A stretch of DNA of 64,000 bases, from the NCBI GenBank assembly GCA_029204225.1, contig CM055107.1:29101410-29165409 (forward strand), written 5' to 3'. Of the stretch, positions 21,851-35,539 are shown in pieces. The DNA is from Diphasiastrum complanatum (Eukaryota > Streptophyta > Lycopodiopsida > Lycopodiales > Lycopodiaceae). The translations under genes were made by a program, and so were the position numbers. The notes beneath the pieces are model-generated. The model searched no databases and had not been told where the DNA came from. It saw only the letters and a program-made list of their open reading frames with translations. Every line of letters begins with the position of its first letter. The stretch's first letter is position 1.

Positions 21851-22676
21851 ATGGCGCCCAGATCATGCCAATTTATGGAGGATATTCTATTATCAATCTT
21901 GATGTAATCACACACATCTTGGGAGATCATTCACATTGTTTGAAAAGTCCTCACATGTGTGAAAAGTACACAAACAATGCATTGTGGATGCATGGACAAC
22001 ACTTTCGTATGAAGCGCATTGACAAAAATAGAAAACCTATGATTGTGGAGTCATGGCAAACTTTAGCCAAGAGAGTTGAGCAAGCACGATTGACACCAAT
22101 TTACTCTCTTTTCAACTTGATTATTGCGGGACAATCAATGACATCCTCGAAGTTGGATTTAAGCAATTCAGCTTTTTCATATTTGATGTCAAACGGTTGA
22201 AAGTTATTTGTAATGGTCCCAATGCAACTATGAGGAAAGATGAGAGTGGTTATTTTGCCATTGACTCCACCAAGCTTTGGATGGATCTAGGCGATACATT
22301 TGTTTTCCCTCAACAATGTGAGCAGGTACGTATGTCTTCAAGTAGTCACTGCTCCTTTCTTGTGAATCAATTGATTTTTAGTATACAAAAAAAGTATATT
22401 GTGTGGATACCCAAGCAATCGTCACATAGTTATAGATACTAATTATGATTCAATGTTTATGGAAACATCGATTAATTACAGGTGGTATTTCACCTCGAGC
22501 ATTTAGATCCCAGATGGTGGTACATGATTCAAGTCGCTCCTCGAAGTAAAAGAATTTTTGAGGATAGAGATGTCATGGAGGACATGGCGCTACCAAATGA
22601 TGTTGGACCCTTTCCATTCCTCCCTATCGGTGCAATCAAGAGAGCAAAGAAGGTGATTGGATCTCCAACCGGGTGA
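21851..22676 (+). pseudogene. DUF4216 domain of a CACTA-type transposon
   Basis: DUF4216 is found in the large protein of plant CACTA (En/Spm) transposons. The sequence shows DYCGTINDILEVGF (equivalent to the family's YYGVI.DI.EL), then DESGYFAIDSTKLW and DTFVFPQQCEQ (equivalent to DPFVLASQA.Q). The domain continues after a GT-AG intron (22326-22481) as VVFHLEHLDPRWWYMIQV. Splicing is in phase. Upstream (21855-22080) a related region is in another frame. The last exon stops at 22674 or may continue through a GTGAGT donor at the same place. The transposase and DUF4218 domains are not seen; copia fragments occupy the upstream side. Confidence 0.7.
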
Positions 22677-22974
22677 GTAGTCATGTAGTAACGGGCTTCA
22701 ATCCAATGGGGAGAGGGTAAACATGGTGATAGGAGTGAGAATCTAGGATTCCTAAGGTTTTCAATCTTAGCTTTGGATCTACTCGTGAAATAGTCTAGAT
22801 TTGTGTGGCTTTCAACTTTATTGTTTTTCCTCTTTTTGGTCTTTTCTTGGCTTCGTTTATTGGTTCTTATCTAGGCATCCTTGGCTCTAGATCTTCTCCT
22901 CAAGAGGTTGGTCTTCTCAAGGGAGGTGAACGGTGAAAGGAAACCTACCTACGGATCATGTTGAATTTTTTTTT

Positions 22975-23455
22975 TTGCGCTAGTCAAAAGTGGCTAGTCA
23001 AATGTGGCAAGTCAAAAATGGAGGCGAGTCAAAAAAAAAATTGCGGTTGTCAAAAGTGGTGAGTCAAAAAAACGGCGAGTCAAAAACGACGAGTCAAAAG
23101 TGGGGAGTCAAATTTTGACTCGTCACTCTGGTATAATATAAATCCAATATTGTATTGATAATGAGTCAAAATATTGAAAGAATAAAGAGAAATCTCAGTT
23201 GGCGAGTCAGCGCGAGTCAAAAGAAAATGGCAGGAAACAAAAAATGAACGGGAAATTTGAATTAACTAGTCAAAGAGGTTTGACTCGCCGATCTTTAGAA
23301 TGGTAGTTTTAAGACTACTAGTCACTCTAGGCTAATAGCGAGTCAATTTTATTTTTTTGTGTGGGTCAAAAGTGGCGAGTCAAAATTTGACTCGCCGACA
23401 TCACAAAACAGGCCTGAAAGTCCGCTCTGCTCACTAGAACAGTGGCGAGCTGAAA
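22975..23455. repeat. Array of GAGTCAAAA motifs, both orientations
   Basis: At least a dozen copies of (GGC)GAGTCAAAA and its complement TTTGACTCGCC lie within 450 bases in both orientations, with TAGTCAAA and GAGTCAGC variants. This layout is typical of the subterminal repeats to which CACTA transposases bind. It ends close to GTGCAAAAAAGTGCAC (23470-23485), directly before a (GA)n run. It lies 300 bases downstream of the DUF4216 exons. Confidence 0.75.
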
Positions 23456-23483
23456 AGATGAGAAAAAAGTGCAAAAAAGTGCA

Positions 23484-24850
<1,367 letters not shown>

Positions 24851-25771
24851 TAGGTCAAAAGCTTTGCCATAATGATGGTATATTCCAAATAATAAGACTT
24901 AATTTTCTGAAATAAAATAGTATTGAATAAAATTTGATGCAAAGTAGTTAGTAATTTTGAAAACCTATTATCTTGGAATGTTGGCTTAATGGTTGACTCA
25001 AAGAAAATGCATTTAGATGATTGAACTTTGATTTAAATTGTGTACATGGGTACATATCTGACAAGATTAAAAATCATATAGCAAATTATTTTGTGATTGA
25101 AAATCAGTGGTATTTATTTATATTGGAGAGAGTGGTAACTAGCTAAGTCTTATTCAAACTTACCAACAAGTCAAGAAAATTAATTCTCACAAACTGATAT
25201 GGTACAAGGGCATCACTTTTAAATGCAATGGTCACTGCGATGACAATTTCAACAATAATATGGCTTTGTATTTGGAGCCACTAAAAGAAATTGAGGGGCT
25301 TGAATGCAACATCAAGACCGCATCTCAACTTGTTATTTACTAGAGATTTGATGGGGTATTTTGTATTCTTAAAAGAGAACATGGTAAATTATTATTTTAA
25401 TGTAATGAACAAAAGATTTGGGAGGGTATTTAGGATGGTCCAATTTGAAAATGAGTTCATCTCCTTGTCTGTTCCTTTTGGAGATTAGCTACTCTCTACA
25501 ACTGAAAACTCTTTTGGAGATAAAACAAGCGAAAAATCTTTTGCACAAAGCACATGGCATCTTGGTCCTGGATAAACATTTTGAATTTCTGACATGTGAC
25601 GCCCATTTGATTATAAATCACTTGGATAAATTAGATTGTTCTTGTTTGTTTTCAAGGTAGCATCAATTCTAGCTTTCATATGACAATAGAATCCTTGTGG
25701 GCAATGCATCCAATCCCTCTTGTGGATTGATCGAATTCATTTTAGGTCCTTTATGTCATAAATTCACATAG
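24851..25771. other. No recognisable feature
   Basis: AT-rich. Short open frames at 25291-25660 show no domain or homology I can name. Confidence 0.4.
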
Positions 25772-26608
25772 ACTAGTAGAAAAAGTTTAGGAATGAGTAC
25801 AAGTCGGACATCCATGTTTTCACAAGAGTGTCTATCAAATCGCCGCCACCTATTTCAAGCTTTCATGAGCAACAAACGTCACGAAGAACAAATTAAGGAC
25901 ATGGTAATTGATGTAGGAGATTAGCCCATTAGAAAGAAATAGCTACGCTTTCTAATCTTACACAGTAAAGACAACATGTTTTTTTATTGATAGGACGTGT
26001 TGCCAAAACGATAGGATGGTAGTGATTTTTTTTACCATTTCTAGAAAAAGTCTTTCAAATGCAAACTTTATGTATGAGTTCATGAAAATTTTGTATCTAA
26101 AGTCATGGCAAGCATACAAAATATGCATGTACCAATTGCAACTAGAATAATGGCATGCGGATGGTGATCTATATCATCGATTTGTTTTAGCCTAAGTTGC
26201 ACTAGAGAGGAGGTTTCCATAGAGAACAATAGTTGTTGAAATCTCGTGAGGCCCTCTAATTTGTAAGGCAAATCATTACCTTGTGAAGCTTTCTTAACGA
26301 TAAATTTTCACAAACTTACTTCACCAACCTCATCACATGGTCTTGAATCTCAATGCAAGCCCAAAAATTAACCTAATTTTAACTCTTAAGTATACCTAAT
26401 GGATTCTTTGTGCATATTCTGCCCATTTTTTGTGCTCCTTAAAAAGTAGAATATGTCACTTGTTTTTTTCAAAAGAAATTTGACGCACGGGCTGTCACAT
26501 GGCAGTTTTTGACTGGTTCAAAAAAAGTCGAAAATGTTAATTATGCTTTATAAAGGACATGTGAAAAAGTCGAAGTATCCATTACGTAGTGAAATGAGCC
26601 GGGCACAA

Positions 26609-26696
26609 GCCATTCTGCCCGATAAAAACTTTTAAAAAAATTTGAGCTCCGAGCCTCAACTAAAAAGTTTTAAAAAATTTTACCGGGCAAAGTGGC
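26609..26696. repeat. Hairpin, MITE-like insertion in left arm
   Basis: Arms of about 36 bp (CTGCCCGATAAAAACTTTTA paired with TAAAATTTTACCGGGCA-type sequence) surround a 16-base loop. The block is absent from the equivalent place in the right arm, so it is a later insertion. Outer ends were not defined. Confidence 0.55.
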
Positions 26697-27079
26697 CTTG
26701 ACGAGTTATTCGATAATACATAAACTCTAAGCCAAAAATGACAAACTTGCAAGATGCTTTTTATGTCACGAACAAGGTTTCATCTCGCCTTGTCCATCGA
26801 GTATCACGTAGCAAAGACATCAGATCATCTATGATCTCTCTACCGTCCAAACGTCCAAACCCGGAATGCTAGAGACACCTCGAGATCAGTAAGCTGCATC
26901 TGACGGTGGCGAGGTGAAATCATCGAATCTCTAACACGATATCTGATTGTGGAGAAAAGATCCATCGCACGAACGGTCTGCCAAGGTGGGTTGAAAAGGA
27001 AAAGCAAGCGAGGTTACAGCTATCTTCTCTTTCACATCCAGGCTTTCAGGATAGCTTCGATTTGCGTGTGTTGCCGGAG

Positions 27080-27345
27080 GATTCAAGCTGGATGAGCAAA
27101 AGAGAATCAGAGAGTGTCAATCCATTCTTCTGAACTGTTAACTCTTGGTGAGCTTGCAAAATTCACGGTTGTTGAGCAGAGACAAAGAATGAAAGGTTTT
27201 AAATCCATTCTTCTGATCTATGAACTCGTTAGTGAGCTTGCTTGATCTAGGAAAATTCAAGCTTGATGAACAGAAACGGAGAATAAAAAGTTTTTAGCTC
27301 ATTCTTCTGAACTCTGAACTAGTTGGTGAGCTTGCTTGATCTAGC
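27080..27345 (+). repeat. Three ~95-bp tandem repeats in left arm
   Basis: Copies contain TTCAAGCTTGATGA, ATTCTTCTGAACT and GTGAGCTTGCTTGATCTAG. The same triplet occurs reversed at about 33640-33905 in the right arm, so it predates the duplication of the arms. Confidence 0.7.
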
Positions 27346-28440
27346 AACGTACTGTTGCAGTGCTTTTTAGCAGATCCAAAATAGAGCTTGTAAATTGTGT
27401 ACAAACCAAACTGGGGAGGAAATATTTTTAATTCTGCCAGAGAGTATCTATTTGCTTCAATGATGATACATGAGAACAAGCTGCCACTGGGTTAGTGACA
27501 ACATTGCTACGTAGAAGTTGGAAGGCTACATCTTGAGTTGTTATATATTTTTTCATGCTATACTGAAATTCATAGCTGACAGTCAGTATTCAATTACTTC
27601 CTTTAAAATGTGAATGGCATTATTTTAATGAGCATCAGTTATATCTTCTTTGTGCATGCTTGGGTTTGAAACCTTCACTCACTTGATCTTTTGTATAGTG
27701 CTTCTGTGGCATCACCTCTAGGCTGCTTATTCCGTTATTAGTAGATTTATAATCCTCTCTCTCTCAAGCTGAATCAACTATTGTGCGTGAGTCGTGACCC
27801 TATAAGTATGCTTAGGATTGCATACCTTGTTATCATTTGCATCTTTCTAGGCTACCGCTTTTTATTGAATGCTCTGGATAGTGCGAAATCCGGCGATCTA
27901 AATTTATTGGTTTGCGACATGCAGTTCTTTTTAATGTGTGCATCATTAGGCAAGAAATACACTTAGATATCACTATATGGACACATTAGCCTTACCCCTC
28001 CTCGTGTTCTCGAAAGGTGACCTCTCTTGAGAATGGAACAGGCATTTTTCGGAACAGGCATCTTTCGTCGAAAATCGATTTCATGAAAAACTTACACGAA
28101 GTTGACTTTAAAAAAATTGATAACTTTTTTTTTAAATGCAGTTAATTTTATGTCTTTCATTTTTATATGGAGGAAACTTGTGTTGTGTATAGTAAAGGTA
28201 AGGAGATCCTTACAAAACTTGGATTACATAGATTTATTGAGTTGATTAATTAATTTATGAATGTAAATATGTAGTTGTGCCGACAAAAAATATGAGATGC
28301 AGAATTTGGAAGGTACCGATAACTTAAAAAAAATGCAAGATATTGGAGAGAAACCCCAAAAGGGGTTTCTGAACACTGGCCCCTCCTTGTGTTTTGTGCC
28401 AAGCTAGTTCTTATTGTACTATGTATATTCCGCCATCCAC

Positions 28441-29684
28441 ATGCAGGCTACATGTTGTTGCATGTTGAGCCACTAGACTTGCAATGATTGCCAAAAACCT
28501 ATAGTGCATAGAAAAAAGTCCGATACTAGATTTAATTCACCTACTAATGAGAACTCACATGTTTGAGTCCTTATTATGAGCCTATCAAATATCAAATTAT
28601 AGGTTTTTTTTTTTAAATATAAATTAGTACTTAAATTTCTTTAGTTTAAGATTTTAAAAATGAATTAGCTTGGCAGTCTTTGAGTGACTCGTGATAAACT
28701 TTTAAAGAAAGTGCATGCCATTTTACTTCTTGTTAAATACAAAGACCATACAAGTATTTATTATCATTATTAATTTCTAATATAGATCAAAATGTATAAA
28801 TTTAACATTTTGATATTGATTATTGCATCACCCAACATTTGAATCAATTGAAATCCTAATGAAAAAATGATAAATGTCTTACAAGGCTTTGTATATAAAT
28901 TCAAATGGTGGGGAAGGTCGCCCTCTGTGGGCATTCCGCCTAGGAAGGGTGTTCGCTCAAGGGCGGTAGCTTGAGGGTAGAAGGTCTTCCTCGGGCGGAA
29001 TGCCCCAAGGAGGCATCCTTCTCTATCGTAATTTCAATTTTTATTCTTTTTCTTTTATTCAAATGCGGGCTACATGTTGTTGCATGTTGAGCCACTAGAC
29101 TTGTAGTGATTGCCAAAAACCTATAGTGCATAGAAAAAAGTCCGATACTAGATTTAATTCACCTACTAATGAGAACTCACATGTTTGAGTCCTTATTATG
29201 AGCCTATCAAATATCAAATTATAGGTTTTTTTTTTAAATATAAATTAGTACTTAAATTTCTTTAGTTTAAGATTTTAAAAATGAATTAGCTTGGCAGTCT
29301 TTGAGTGACTCGTGATAAACTTTTAAAGAAAGTGCATGCCATTTTACTTCTTGTTAAATACAAAGACCATACAAGTATTTATTATCATTATTAATTTCTA
29401 ATATAGATCAAAATGTATAAATTTAACATTTTGATATTGATTATTGCATCACCCAACATTTGAATCAATTGAAATCCTAATGAAAAAATGATAAATGTCT
29501 TACAAGGCTTTGTATATAAATTCAAATGGTGGGGAAGGTCGCCCTCTGTGGGCATTCCGCCTAGGAAGGGTGTTCGCTCAAGGGCGGTAGCTTGAGGGTA
29601 GAAGGTCTTCCTCGGGCGGAATGCCCCAAGGAGGCATCCTTCTCTATCGTAATTTCAATTTTTATTCTTTTTTTTAAATATTTT
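28441..29684. repeat. 622-bp tandem duplication
   Basis: 28441-29062 and 29063-29684 are nearly identical; I see only a few substitutions and a T-run length change. Each unit contains GGGCATTCCGCC and, about 55 bases on, GGCGGAATGCCC, a perfect 12-bp inverted repeat. Neither unit contains a gene. The pair is part of an insert in the left arm of the giant inverted repeat. Confidence 0.9.
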
Positions 29685-30716
29685 TTTTGCCGTAAATTTT
29701 GTTGACACCTTATGCTCGGAAGGTGCATGTAAAAAGAACTTTAAAAAAAGAGAGAAGCGCCCAAATTCCACACAGGGAAGTGCCTCCCTTTCCTTCATTA
29801 AAAAGGTAAAAATGAGATTGTCTTTTTGAAAGAAAAAAAAAATGAGTCTTCATATAGAATTTGTAGGCTTTTAGCCCATGAGTTGCTAAAAAGCCTATAG
29901 AGATTTTTTTAGTAGGTTTTGTTGAAAGAAAAAAAATTCTACAAGTATTGTACTAGAGAGATGTGGGTGGCTGGCTACAAGATGTAGATTATTATTGGAT
30001 GGCGTATATCATACATAGCAACTGGAAAATTTATGGTGTTAGATTGAAACTCTTTGCAAGGCCTTGTTATGGCTCAGAACCAAAATGCTCTTGGCCAACC
30101 ATGTGCTGCCATGTCTTAGTTTTCTCTCTTTATCCCAACTGGTAGTGTTATGGACATGTGATGCTCTTCTATGTTATTTTATGCATCTAACTTTGTTTGT
30201 ACCGTTGGTTTATGTGGTCATCTTTGTTTTGGAGAGGATAAACCCTCCCATACTAAAAGTACACATAGGTTTCAGCCCTAGTACATGTTAGCTCACATGT
30301 TTTAAATTTTTATTTTATTATTATTTCAAATGAAAGGTGCTTGGGCAGCCTAGGATATTATCCCATAAGCACACCCTGAAATATTTTGTTGCCTATAAAC
30401 CTAAAAATTGTTTTTCTTCTTATGTGATTGAAGATGTGCACAAAAATAGGTACCAGCAAGATTTTAAGTGCAGCCAAACTCTGAGGTAGTGGCAAAATTT
30501 TTGTGGACATTGGATGGCTCGTGTACATGCTCAGGCAGGCTCATGTTGTGATGTCACATGACAGTACGATTGGGACATGCTCAAAACTTCACATGTGTGG
30601 ATGTTGCCAAGGGGAAAGATCCTAGCCTTGAGGACCTTTCGTGCCACAAGAGCGAGAACTCAAGGGTGCTACCTAGAATGGGGTGGAATGTCACTTTCCT
30701 TTCATGAATAAAAGTT

Positions 30717-31289
30717 ACGTATTTTTCTTTTTTATATAAATTCTTCATTTCCAGCGCGAATTTTCACAAAGTTTTTTTGATTTCTACGCCGCTTTGTTGC
30801 TTGTTGTAGATGGATAGGTTCATCTTCATCACCATTTACAATGTCCATCAAGCCTTGAAGAACAAGAATGGACTATATTCTCAACTTCCAAGCTGAGAGA
30901 TACAATATAGGATCATAAGATGATCAAACCTGCTATCTCACTAACTTAGGGACTTGGAAAGAGTCTAATAAACTTCCCAACAATATCCGCAATTATCTTG
31001 AACTTGATCAAATTTCAAAATCGAATTCTAGCTCAAGACACTCTAGATTTGAATGAATAAAATGCCTCCTCCTTGATCAAACCTTCACAAGGAATGTGAC
31101 TTCACTTTTACTGATCCAAAATAACTTTAAGCATAAATGCCTCTCAATTATAGCATTTTCAAATCAAGTTGCATCACGTACAATCATATAAATCTATTAA
31201 AATTCGAGCTCAAAAATCAAATGTGCAATCTTGACAATGATGCAAAAACGTACTATTCACATAATTTAGAAACTCTATGTCACAAGAAT
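30717..31289. other. Loop between inverted-repeat arms
   Basis: 573 bases without recognisable coding or repeat. It separates the two arms of the giant inverted repeat. Confidence 0.6.
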
Positions 31290-34200
31290 ACTTAAGCTTT
31301 ATAAAAATGAAGGGACATTCCACCCTAGTCTAGGTGGCACCCTCAAGCTCTTGCTCTTGTGGCCACGGAAGGTCCTCAAGGCTAGGACCTTTCCTCATGG
31401 CAGCATACACACGTGAGAAGGTTTGAGCCTATCCCAATGGCATAATGTCATGTGACATTGTTGCACGAGCCTATGCAAGCCTTTGCTATTGCGGTGCCCG
31501 CAAAAATTTTGTCATTTCCTACTTTGGATGCACCTAAAATCTTGTTGGTGCTCATTTCTGTGCACAATAAGCGGAACTATTTTTTTCGTATTATTAGGCG
31601 ACAAAACATATCAGGGTGTGCTCATGGGATAATATCTCTGGTTGCCCAATTACCTTCAAGGTAAAGTAATCATAAAATAAAAACTTTATGAAAAAATTAG
31701 AAAGTGTGACCTAACACACGGAACAAGGCTGAAATTTGTGTGTGTTGCAGTATGAGAGGTTTCTCCTCCTCAAAACAAAAAGATGACATTACATAAACCA
31801 AGTCTAGTGCCAATTGAAGCTACACATGTCCAAACAAAGTTAGATGCATAAAGTAACATAAAAGCGTATCACAGGTCCAAAACACTAGCAGTTGGGAAGA
31901 GAGAAAACTTGGACATGGTAGCACATGGTTCACCAACAGTAACCCAGTTCTAAGCCATAGTCTGCACCGTGAATCTACCAATTGCTACATATGGTATACG
32001 TCATCCAACAAGGGTCTACAGCATGTAACCATGCTAGCCTCTCCCACGACTTGACGTGCTACAACATGTAGCCGGCGGCTTGTGGATGGCAGATACCTAG
32101 TAGGATATGAACTACCTTGTCACAAAACACAAGGGGTAAGGCTCACATGTCCATATAGTAATATATAGGTGTATTTCTTGCCTAATGATGTAGAACAAAA
32201 AAGAAGTGCATATTGCCAACCAATAAAGATCGCCTGATTTAACACTATCCAAATCGTCCAATGAAAAATAGTAGCCTAGAAAGATGCAAAAGATGAAAAG
32301 CTATGGATTTCTAACCATAGTCTTAAGGTCACCCACAATATTTGATTCAGCGTCAAAGAGATCAAGTGAGTGAAGGTTTCAAACCCAAGCATGCACAAAG
32401 AAGAAACTGCTCTTCAGCAAAATAAGGCTATTCATATTCTGAAGGAAGGAAATGCATAAAGACTGTCAGCTATGAATTTCAGTCTAGCATGCAACAATAT
32501 ATAACAACTCAAGATGTAGCCTTCCAACTTCCAACTAGTAATTGTCACTAAGTTTCATTTTACGATTGAGGTAGCTGAAGATAGTTCCTTCAACAATAGT
32601 GTCAAGTTTATAAATTCACAGTTGAGACTGCACTTTCTGAATTTTCTTTAAACTGTTAGCTCCTCTAAGTTTCATGAGCTTGCTAAGCAAATATTTCAGT
32701 TTTCCAAACAAATCTCAATTCGCAAATAATGAGGCATCTAGTGAGAAATCCATCCGAATGACTCGTGAACAGTGCTAAATTTGAAAAGGTGTGGTAGCAT
32801 ACAATATATTCACAGACAAGCAGGCGCGCAGACCTTAACGCTCACAAGTCGACAACTGCAAGCTAGAATGCAAGTATTAAGCTCGCTGATTGGTAGGTAC
32901 GCACAGCAATATCGAAAAACTCAATCTTGAGCTACGTACAAATTTTATAAACACTTTTAACTATTAGTATTGATAGCTAATCCTTCTCCTCTCAGTGACA
33001 TAGCCAATCGAAATGCCTTTTATAGGCTGGTTGTTCTGCCTCGATGCTGTACCTGATCCATTTCACTTGGTTGTAACCGATCTATGAATGCATTCCCTTT
33101 ACAATGAGTAGATCTAGGCTGAGGTTTAACATTTATTTGTAAGCATAACCTTTTCCACAGAGCTCTGTTCACCTTAGCCTGCTGTCACTATATCCATTGG
33201 GCGTTTCGAGCCTGTCGGTTTCCCGTGGAAATCATAGTTGTAGGTGAGACCATAGTATGACCTCCACCAACCAATCCATTCATATCTCCCACTCCGTCGA
33301 ACTGTTGCAGGCAGCTGACGTAAGAGTCTCTCAGTCGCCTCATTACCGATGCTAGCCTTGCAGGAACGCTCCTGATCTTTGGCTTCGTTTTCTTCATACA
33401 GTCTGACTCGTCATTCGCATCAACGGGTTTCACCCTGCTCCCTTCGCTGTCTTCTGAAATGGTCATCAGTCTCGGGCTTTCCTTCTGCTTGATCTTATCC
33501 CTGCGCTTCTTCAAACCCAGTGGCTTGTTCTCAGGTATCATCATGGAAGCAAGTACGTACTCTATTCTGGCATAGGAAATATTGCTACCCAAGCTATTTA
33601 GATCTGCTAACAAGCACTGCAACAGTGCGTTGCTGGATCAAGCAAGCTCACCAACTAGTTCACATATCAGAAGAATGAACTAAAAACTTTTCATTCTCCG
33701 TTCATGTTCATCAAGCTTGAATTTTCGTAGATCAAGCAACCTCACTAACAAGTTCATAGATCAGAAGAATAAACTTAAAAAGTTTCATTCTTTGTCTCTG
33801 CTCATCAAGCTTGAATTTTGCAAGCTCACAAAGAGTTAACAGTTCAGAAGAATGGATGTAAAACCTTTGATTCTCTGCTTTTGATCATCAAGCTTGAATT
33901 CTCCAGCAACACACACAAATCGAAGCTATCCTGAAAGCCTAGATATGAACGAGAAGACAGATGTAGAAGACGCTTGCTTTTCCTTTTCAAACCCACCTTC
34001 CAGACTGTTCGTGCGATGGATCTTTTTTCCTGTATCAGATATCATATTAGAGATGCCATGATTTCAGCTCGCCACCGTCAGATGCAGCTTACTGATCTCG
34101 ACGTTCTGGGTTTGAACAGTAGAGATTATAGATGATCTGATGTCTTTGCTACGTGGTACTCGATGGACAAGGCGAGACAAGCCCTTGTTAGTGTCATATG

Positions 34201-34868
34201 AAGCAGCTTGCAAGTTTATCATTTTTTGCGTATTGGGATGGTTTGCTTAATGGCGAAGTTAAAATTAAGTTAATTTTTGGTGGTCTTGCATTGAGAATCA
34301 AGACCATGTGATGAGGTTTGTGAAGGAAATTTGTGAAAATTTATCATTGAGAAAGCTTCAAAAGGTGTAATGAATTGCCTTACAAATTAGAGGGTCTCGT
34401 GTGATATCAATGGCCATACTTCTCTAATAGTATTGTACCCTCCTCTCCAACACAACTTAGGCTAAAGTAAATCGATGATATAGATCACCACTTGCATGCC
34501 AATATTCTAGTTGCAAGTGGTGCATGCATATTTAGCATGCTTGCCAATGTGACTTCAAATACAATATTTTCATAAATTCATAAATAAAATTTTCATTTGA
34601 ATGATTGTATCTAAAAATGGGAAAAACATCAATGTTGTCCTATCATTCTGGCAACAAGTCCTCCTATCAATGAAAAGCATGTAAGTTTTGTAAGACTAGA
34701 AAGCGTAGCTATTTTTTATGGGCTAATCTCCTACATCTGTTATCATGCCCTTAATTGCTTCGTGACATTTGTTGCTCTTGAACACTTGGAATAGGAGGCG
34801 ACGATTTGATAGGCACTCAATTGAGAAGAGAGATGTCTAGTTTGCAGCAATTCCTAAGCATTTTCTAG
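31290..34868 (-). repeat. Giant inverted repeat, right arm
   Basis: Reverse-complement partner of 25772-30716. It ends AAGCATTTTCTAGTA, matching the left arm start TAGTAGAAAAAGTTT. It keeps a region (32560-33500) missing in the left arm, which includes most of a 144-codon ORF. The outermost 430 bp occur again in direct orientation at 35932-36317. Confidence 0.85.
33188..33622 (-). CDS. Hypothetical protein, 144 codons, in right arm
   Basis: I do not recognise this protein. It starts MQCLLADLNSLGSNISYARI, has a basic middle (GLKKRRDKIKQKESPR) and a Ser/Glu stretch. A second basic segment (KKTKPKIRSVPARLASVMRR) runs into RLRDSYVSCLQQFDG, which looks like an amphipathic helix, and the end is Gly-rich. 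Codon use and composition look like real coding sequence rather than chance. Only its first 50 or so codons have a counterpart, in degraded form, in the left arm (27340-27480). It may be a host gene fragment captured by the element, or the element's own gene. No signal peptide or membrane segment is visible. Confidence 0.5.
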   Translation of the reverse strand: MQCLLADLNSLGSNISYARIEYVLASMMIPENKPLGLKKRRDKIKQKESPRLMTISEDSEGSRVKPVDANDESDCMKKTKPKIRSVPARLASVMRRLRDSYVSCLQQFDGVGDMNGLVGGGHTMVSPTTMISTGNRQARNAQWI

Positions 34869-34884
34869 TACGACATTAAAATCA

Positions 34885-35330
34885 ACAATTGTGGTTATAT
34901 CAATGAATTCATAAGCCACAACTACATACATTGGCACTTTGCCACGCACATAAGATGGGGTCAATTTGAACCTCATGATGTTCTCGTGGCAATTCGTGTG
35001 GCAATGCGTGTGGAACCTGACGCGTGGTAGAGCCACGTCAATACATTTCCCAACAGGTACACACTCACCCAGCTAGGAAAAGGCAAAGTTTTTCAAATTT
35101 TAAATTTTGTGGTAGGGCCTGCGTGGCTCTACCACACGTAAAAATTTGCACTACCACATGTGGCACTGCCACGCGTGGCAAAATGCAAAAAAAATTCCCT
35201 AGAATTTTGCCACGATGTGGCAAATTTCCAAGATATAGTTTTTAGGTAATTTTCATTTGCGTGGCTATTCCACGTGTGCATCTACCACGCGAAATTTTTT
35301 GGGCAAAAAAAGTGCACGAAATGAGTCGTT
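34885..35330. repeat. Array of CCACGCGTGG-type motifs
   Basis: More than ten copies of GCCACGCGTGGCA-like words (variants GCGTGGCT, CCACACG, TACCACGCG, GCCACGATGTGGC) occur in both orientations within 400 bases. This resembles a DNA-transposon subterminal array with a different motif from the one at 22975. It is followed by GGGCAAAAAAAGTGCAC (35301-35316) and then a (GA)n run, the same order as at 23470-23596. Confidence 0.7.
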
Positions 35331-35356
35331 AGTAAATTGGCGTCAATTTTATTTGT

Positions 35357-35539
<183 letters not shown>

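Larger units (their letters stand above)
25772..30716 (+). repeat. Giant inverted repeat, left arm
   Basis: Pairs with 31290-34868 read backwards. Matching blocks in order: 25772-26080 with 34670-34868, 26260-26340 with 34270-34400, 26880-27010 with 33960-34110, 27080-27400 with 33590-33920, 27490-27590 with 32480-32560, 27830-28010 with 32130-32300, 28380-28470 with 32050-32130, 29960-30160 with 31880-32030, and 30300-30716 with 31290-31690. Identity by eye is roughly 80 percent. This arm has extra inserts (about 26370-26740 and 28470-29960) and lacks about 0.9 kb present in the other arm. No intact gene is seen. Confidence 0.85.

Noticed and set aside
22975-23455. Reading the GAGTCAAAA array as a centromeric or telomeric repeat
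   Set aside because: Spacing is irregular and both orientations are mixed, unlike satellites or telomeres; a transposon subterminal array fits better.
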